Positions 7,764 through 18,877 of a DNA stretch of 18,877 nt are shown here, in pieces. The translations under genes were made by a program, and so were the position numbers. The stretch is taken from contig JAEUIK010000361.1 in assembly GCA_016793185.1 (NCBI GenBank), forward strand, positions 1 to 18,877. The letters are read 5' to 3'. This stretch comes from Planctomycetaceae bacterium. Its GTDB lineage: Bacteria; Planctomycetota; Planctomycetia; Pirellulales; JAEUIK01. A model generated the notes under the pieces. That model was given only the letters and a program-made list of their open reading frames with translations, was not told the origin of the DNA and did no database searches. Numbering within the stretch: the first letter of the stretch is position 1; each line of letters begins with the position of its first letter.

Positions 7764-7780
7764 GGGTGCGTGGGTTGGCG

Positions 7781-8326
7781 TCAGCTTGCGCTCCACCAGT
7801 ACAGAGCTCCTCCCAACACGGCCACGGCCCCCACGGCGACGACGACCACCAAGGCGATCGCCGAGCCGGGACCTGGAAGAATCAGCGGAATGCCATTCTG
7901 CCGGGCAATCGCTTCGATCGCCTCCTTGGCGGACTTGAGGTCGGTGGCCCGCTGCTGCCGGTAGTAGCGGATGGCTTCGATCGCCTTGCCCGCGCGGAGC
8001 AGTTCGAGAATCGCTTGCTCCTGCGTCGGATCGAGCGGGACCTGTGAGGTGGTGGCCGCCAGGAATTTGCCCTGCTCGCGATAGAGTTCGACGGCCGACT
8101 TGGCCTCGGCCAGGCCGACGCCGGTCGCTTCACGATAGTGCTTGATGGCTTCGATCGTTCGGCCGGCGGCGATCAAAGGTGCGAGGCGCTCGGCCAGCGG
8201 ATCCGCAGGCGCGGCAGCCCCGGGGGGAGCGCGGTCGGGTGCAGCGGGGAGGGCCGCGCCGCATCGTGAGCAGAGCGTCGCGGTCGGGGGATTCTCGTGA
8301 TCGCAACTGGGGCACTTGATCGGCAT
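7781..8326 (-). CDS. Zinc-ribbon membrane protein with two L7/L12-C-terminal-like segments
   Basis: This protein has 181 residues. An N-terminal zinc ribbon has Cys at 5, 8, 19 and 22 (CPSC and CSRC, ten residues apart). After a Pro/Ala linker, two related segments follow: about 48-86 (LIAAGRTIEAIKHYREATGVGLAEAKSAVEL) and 104-145 (LLRAGKAIEAIRYYRQQRATDLKSAKEAIEAI). Both resemble the helical hairpin of the ribosomal L7/L12 C-terminal domain; residues 64-80 match 12 of 17 positions of this window's own L7/L12 (its residues 90-106). One hydrophobic helix (about 155-177) ends the protein, with almost no tail, suggesting a tail-anchored protein facing the cytoplasm. An AGGA lies about 8 nt upstream of the ATG. 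The function is unknown: the fold suggests protein-protein contacts, possibly with translation factors or as a scaffold, but nothing in the sequence settles this. Confidence 0.82.
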   Translation of the reverse strand: MPIKCPSCDHENPPTATLCSRCGAALPAAPDRAPPGAAAPADPLAERLAPLIAAGRTIEAIKHYREATGVGLAEAKSAVELYREQGKFLAATTSQVPLDPTQEQAILELLRAGKAIEAIRYYRQQRATDLKSAKEAIEAIARQNGIPLILPGPGSAIALVVVVAVGAVAVLGGALYWWSAS

Positions 8327-8381
8327 CGGGATCCTGCTTCCTGATTCCGGAACCTGCCGCAGGGAGGGATGCGACCGGTTC

Positions 8382-8410
8382 AGTCTACCGTGTGGAGCCG
8401 AGCGAGTCAG
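8382..8410 (-). promoter_or_regulatory. Candidate promoter for the zinc-ribbon/L7-L12-like gene
   Basis: On the minus strand CTGACT (8410-8405) is followed after 17 bp by TAGACT (8387-8382), each with four of six matches to the housekeeping consensus. Transcription would begin near 8375, about 49 nt before the ATG at 8326. Since rpoC ends at a strong terminator upstream, a promoter is needed in this stretch; this is the best candidate seen. Confidence 0.35.
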
Positions 8411-8451
8411 CGAGCCGGCGTGTCGGCGAATTGTGGCGAAGCGTCTCTCCC

Positions 8452-8536
8452 GAGCCGGGGACCTCAGGTCCCCGGAGCTGAAGTGCGAGGCGACGTCGCG
8501 CGTCGTTCAATTCCCCGGGCCTGAGGCCCGGGGCAC
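8452..8536. repeat. Intergenic palindromic repeat element, copy 3
   Basis: The left hairpin (8455-8475) has arms CCGGGGACCT and AGGTCCCCGG around one C. A 37-nt spacer is followed by the invariant right hairpin (8513-8533). It forms a direct tandem with copy 4, starting 126 bp before it. The 3' flank reads CAC where copies 1, 2 and 4 have CTC. Confidence 0.85.
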
Positions 8537-8577
8537 GGGGTCGTGCGGTTCTTGCGAATCGAGCTGAGGTACCCGCC

Positions 8578-8662
8578 GAGCCGGGGACCTCAGGTCCCCG
8601 GAGCTAAAGTGCGAGGGGACGTCGTGCGTCGTTCAACTCCCCGGGCCTGAGGCCCGGGGCTC
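8578..8662. repeat. Intergenic palindromic repeat element, copy 4
   Basis: The left hairpin (8581-8601) is identical to copy 3, the spacer (37 nt) differs at only a few positions, and the invariant right hairpin is at 8639-8659. It lies between the rpoC terminator (8717-8748) and copy 3. Apart from these two repeats, the terminator and the promoter candidate at 8382-8410, the 467-bp space 8327-8793 holds nothing recognisable. Confidence 0.85.
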
Positions 8663-8716
8663 GGGAGATGAGGATCGCACCCGGATCTGTCGGCATTCGG
8701 TGATTGGAGAGCAAAT

Positions 8717-8748
8717 AAAAAACCCAGGGAGGGTACTCCCTGGGTTTT
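8717..8748 (-). terminator. Intrinsic terminator of the rpoBC operon
   Basis: On the minus strand an 11-bp perfect stem (AACCCAGGGAG pairing with CTCCCTGGGTT, up to 13 bp with flanking A/T pairs) closes a TACC tetraloop. It is followed directly by a T-rich tract reading TTTTATTTG. It lies 46 nt past the rpoC stop codon and is the clearest rho-independent terminator in the window. Confidence 0.92.
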
Positions 8749-8793
8749 GGGTTTGGAACATTCGCGTCGCGTATTGGGGCGCTGTCGTGGCGA

Positions 8794-13140
<4,347 letters not shown>

Positions 13141-13208
13141 ATGGGTACTCCTTGGCGGGAGAATCTGCTTGCGGGTCGTGTGTCGCTGGGTCTAGGACCG
13201 CTTGCCTG

Positions 13209-13237
13209 CCGGAGCGGCCTGAGGGGGCCGCGGCCGG
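13209..13237 (-). other. Hairpin in the rpoB-rpoC spacer
   Basis: A GCGGCC/GGCCGC stem with a TGAGGG loop is extended by CCGG/CCGG outer pairs across small bulges. It lies about 25 nt past the rpoB stop codon in the 122-bp spacer and has no T-run, so it is unlikely to terminate. It could mark a processing site or separate translation of the two large subunits; that is conjecture. Confidence 0.35.
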
Positions 13238-13262
13238 GAAGAGAAGCGGTCGAACGCGCCGG

Positions 13263-16973
<3,711 letters not shown>

Positions 16974-17334
16974 AGGATACGGTGCTCCAAAGGGGTCACG
17001 CAGTTGCGCGGGTGCGGGCACGGGCGGCTTGGCGCGGGGCGCAGGGCGCACCGGCTGCATGGCGAGAGGGGTCAGTCCCCGCCCAGCAGTGCCGAGGCGT
17101 CAAGCCAGCGTCGTAGCCTCCGTGGTGGTCGAGGCTGGCAGGTTGGAAATCGAGCGTCGTGGGAACACTCCCATCCGGTTGAGTACTCGGCCGTCGCCGC
17201 TGCATCCGCGCGCCGGCCCCGCGGGGGGCCAGGCGCGAGCTGGCTGGCAGCGAACGCGGCCACGTCATCAAGCCCGTCGCGTGCGAAAGTCGCGGCTGAC
17301 CGCCGCACACGACACCAGGGACGGTGGACACGAA
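16974..17334 (-). other. Long rplL-rpoB spacer with a strong GC hairpin
   Basis: No gene is supported in these 361 bp, although the last 87 could encode an N-terminal extension of RpoB if the ATG at 17060 is used. The one notable element is a hairpin at 17209-17237: a 12-bp GC stem (CGCGCCGGCCCC-side) with one bulged A and a four-base loop, lacking any T-run. In E. coli the matching spacer holds a transcription attenuator and an RNase III site that lower rpoBC expression relative to rplJL. A comparable role here is inferred from position only. I see no convincing promoter. Confidence 0.4.
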
Positions 17335-17751
17335 CTACTTGATCGAAACCGTGGCGCCCGACTCTTCGAGCTTGGCCTTCAGCTTCTGGGCGTCGTCCTT
17401 CGAGAGGCCTTCCTTGACCTTGCTGGGGGCGGCTTCGACCAGGTCCTTGGCTTCCTTCAAGCCCAGGCCCGTGGCTTCGCGCACCACCTTGATGACGTTG
17501 ATCTTCTTGTCGCCGTGGGCTTCGAGATGGACCGTGAACTCGGTCTGCTCTTCGGCCTTGGCAGCTTCGCCGCCGCCAGCGCCGCCCGGGGCGGCCATCA
17601 CGACGGCGCCGCCGGCGGCCGCCTTGATACCGTGGACTTCTTCCAAGTAATCGCTGAGCTCCTTGGCCTCCTTGAGCGTCAGCTTGACGATCTTGTCCCC
17701 CAACTCCTTGGAGGCTGCCGAGAATTCACGCGTTGCGGTGTCAGTCGCCAT
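17335..17751 (-). CDS. rplL: Large ribosomal subunit protein bL12 (L7/L12)
   Basis: This 138-residue stalk protein has an N-terminal dimerisation and L10-binding helix pair (about 8-42, DKIVKLTLKEAKELSDYLEEV), an Ala/Gly hinge (43-64), and the C-terminal factor-binding domain (about 70-138) with KVVREATGLGLKEAKDLVEAAPSKVKEGLSKDDAQKLKAKLEESGA. It recruits EF-Tu, EF-G and other GTPases to the ribosome. It is slightly longer than the usual 120-130 residues because of N-terminal and hinge residues. An AAAGGAA lies about 11 nt before the ATG. A 151-bp spacer with two hairpins separates it from rplJ, which would allow extra L12 per L10. Confidence 0.97.
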   Translation of the reverse strand: MATDTATREFSAASKELGDKIVKLTLKEAKELSDYLEEVHGIKAAAGGAVVMAAPGGAGGGEAAKAEEQTEFTVHLEAHGDKKINVIKVVREATGLGLKEAKDLVEAAPSKVKEGLSKDDAQKLKAKLEESGATVSIK

Positions 17752-17783
17752 CTGAAGTCTTTTCCTTTCTCACTCGTTGCTCT

Positions 17784-17808
17784 GCGGCCTGTTGCGGGAC
17801 GAGGCCGC
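17784..17808 (-). other. Hairpin upstream of the rplL ribosome binding site
   Basis: A perfect 7-bp stem (GCGGCCT/AGGCCGC) with an 11-nt loop ends about 15 nt before the rplL SD. It is not a terminator. It could influence ribosome access to rplL or serve as a cleavage site, which would help set the L12 to L10 ratio (inference). Confidence 0.35.
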
Positions 17809-17859
17809 TCGAGGATTGCCGCACGGGTTAGCTGAACACAAAATTCGCGATACGGTTTG

Positions 17860-17892
17860 CCGGTCGGGTCGCGCGGGTGGCAGACCCGCCGG
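17860..17892 (-). other. Hairpin just downstream of rplJ
   Basis: A 10-bp stem with one bulged base (GACCCG-CCGG pairing with CCGG-T-CGGGTC) and a 12-nt loop begins 11 nt past the rplJ stop codon. No T-run follows. It may protect the rplJ message from 3' decay or act as a partial terminator before rplL. Confidence 0.4.
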
Positions 17893-17902
17893 CCGAAGTT
17901 TC

Positions 17903-18445
17903 CTACGAGGCGGCCGGTTCGGCCTCCTCCGCTCCCTGGGCGATCTCCTTGATCTGTCCGGCGAGGATTCCACCCACGCTTTGGAGCTGGCTGGCCAACT
18001 GGGCGCCCGGGCCGAGAATCTGGCCCACCAGCAGCGACAGCTGCTCTTCGCGGCTGGGCCACTTGCTGACGGCCTTCACTTCGTCGGCGGTCATCCGGCT
18101 GCCGGCCATCACACCGCCGCGGGCCGCGAACGGCTCGAACTGCTTGTCGCCGGCCAGGCGGCTGACTTCCTTGGCGATGTCGACGATGTCGGTGCCGCCC
18201 CAGACGATGGCGGCCGGACCTTCGAGCCCCTCGAACGCCGGCGCCAGCGGGGTGCCGGCGGCCGCCTTGCGGGCCAGGCTGTTCTTGATGACCAGCACGT
18301 GCATGTTCTTGCCCCGCAGCTCCATCCGCAGGCGGTGGGCCCGATTGGCGGTCATGCCGGCGAGGCTCACCAGCACCAGGTCTTCAACGCCCGCGAGGCG
18401 ATTGCGGACGTCGTCCGTGATCAGTTCCTTGACGAGTTTACTCAT
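17903..18445 (-). CDS. rplJ: Large ribosomal subunit protein uL10
   Basis: The 180-residue stalk base protein begins MSKLVKELITDDVRNRLAGVEDLVLVSLAGMTANRAHRLRMELR, the L10 N-terminal domain that binds 23S rRNA. VIKNSLARKAA (52-62) and LEGPAAIVWGGTDIVDIAKEV (74-94) are characteristic. The C-terminal helix (about 130-170, REEQLSLLVGQILGPGAQLASQLQSVGGILAGQIKEIAQ) is where L7/L12 dimers attach. An acidic Ala-rich tail ends it. It follows rplA after 53 bp and precedes rplL. The 53-bp gap has a short direct repeat (AGATAGC twice) right before the ATG and no clear SD close to it. It is too short for an E. coli-style L10 leader, though a site inside rplA cannot be excluded. Confidence 0.97.
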   Translation of the reverse strand: MSKLVKELITDDVRNRLAGVEDLVLVSLAGMTANRAHRLRMELRGKNMHVLVIKNSLARKAAAGTPLAPAFEGLEGPAAIVWGGTDIVDIAKEVSRLAGDKQFEPFAARGGVMAGSRMTADEVKAVSKWPSREEQLSLLVGQILGPGAQLASQLQSVGGILAGQIKEIAQGAEEAEPAAS

Positions 18446-18498
18446 GGCTATCTGCTATCTGCGGTTGGAGGAACGGGGGGCAGGGGCGGGGATGGATG

Positions 18499-18877
18499 TC
18501 AGGCGGCCGAGACCGGAATCCCCGGGCTCATCGTGGCGCTCACGTTCACGCTGCGGACGTACTGACCCTTGACCCCGTGCGGTTTGAGGCTGTTGACGTA
18601 GTTCAACAAGGCCTGAATGTTTTCGGCGAGTTTCGTGGCGTCGAAGCTGATCTTGCCCGCCACGGCGTGGACGATCCCGCCGTCGTCGTTGCGGAACTCG
18701 ACCTTGCCCGCCTTGTACTCCTTGACGGTCTTGGCGATTTCGGGTGTGACCGTGCCGGCGCGGGGGGAGGGCATCAGGCCGCGCGGACCGAGGACGCGTC
18801 CCAGCGGACCCACCAGACCCATCATGTCGGGGGCGGCAATGCAGACGTCGAAGTCGGTCCAGCCATCCTTGATCTTC
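18499..18877 (-). CDS. rplA: Large ribosomal subunit protein uL1, C-terminal part (5' end outside the window)
   Basis: The frame is open to the window edge. The visible 125 residues begin KIKDGWTDFDVCIAAPDMMG and continue LVGPLGRVLGPRGLMPSPRAGTVTPEI and AGKVEFRNDDGGIVHAVAGKISFDATKLAEN, matching the second domain and C-terminus of bacterial L1. L1 forms the mobile stalk at the E site and in E. coli represses its own operon. The start lies upstream of 18877; an internal Met at 18825 is not the start because conserved sequence continues before it. An rplK gene would be expected next on the right. Confidence 0.96.
   Translation of the reverse strand, partial: KIKDGWTDFDVCIAAPDMMGLVGPLGRVLGPRGLMPSPRAGTVTPEIAKTVKEYKAGKVEFRNDDGGIVHAVAGKISFDATKLAENIQALLNYVNSLKPHGVKGQYVRSVNVSATMSPGIPVSAA

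Noticed and set aside
13209..13237. The rpoB-rpoC spacer hairpin as a fifth copy of the repeat family
   Set aside because: It shares the CCTGAGG core, but here that core straddles the loop, the arms differ, and there is no second hairpin or GAG/CTC ends.
16974..17060. A longer RpoB starting at 17060
   Set aside because: The 29 extra residues are Pro/Ala-rich and unconserved in RpoB, and no SD precedes that ATG. Kept as an alternative in the rpoB entry rather than chosen.
18499..18825. rplA starting at the Met at 18825
   Set aside because: The frame continues upstream to the window edge with typical L1 sequence (KIKDGWTDFDVCIAAPD), so that Met is internal.

Overview
The window is a GC-rich bacterial chromosome segment that looks planctomycetal, most likely from the Pirellulales or a relative. 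This is inferred from an ECF sigma factor translationally coupled to a Ser/Thr kinase, a kinase fused to a solenoid and SUMF1-type domain, an exported lactonase and the RpoB/RpoC sequences. All ten genes lie on the minus strand, so transcription runs from high to low coordinates. No tRNA, rRNA, transposase gene or CRISPR array is visible.

Right part (about 8.7-18.9 kb): a ribosomal protein and RNA polymerase operon in the order rplA (5' end outside the window), rplJ, rplL, rpoB, rpoC. It ends at a clear intrinsic terminator (8717-8748). The spacers between rplJ, rplL, rpoB and rpoC are long and GC-rich and contain hairpins that could tune the relative output of L12, L10 and polymerase.

Middle (about 5.2-8.7 kb): downstream of the terminator lies a small membrane protein gene that joins a zinc ribbon to two segments resembling the helical hairpin of the L7/L12 C-terminal domain. 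Next come an ECF-type sigma factor and a multi-spanning membrane Ser/Thr kinase that overlap by ATGA. A second kinase follows 118 bp later, with one transmembrane helix, an alpha-solenoid and a C-terminal SUMF1-like domain that lacks the formylglycine-generating cysteine pair.

Left part (1-1.8 kb): a secreted beta-propeller lactonase with its own good sigma-70-type promoter, and the start of a Tat-exported, cysteine-rich four-helix-bundle copper storage protein that runs off the left edge.

The most distinctive non-coding signal is a dispersed intergenic element of about 85 bp present four times (381-496, 7680-7763, 8452-8536, 8578-8662), always in the same orientation and always 3' of a gene. 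Each copy consists of two 20-21-nt hairpins with related cores around a 37-nt spacer (longer in copy 1). It resembles a REP/BIME-type family that I cannot match to a named one.
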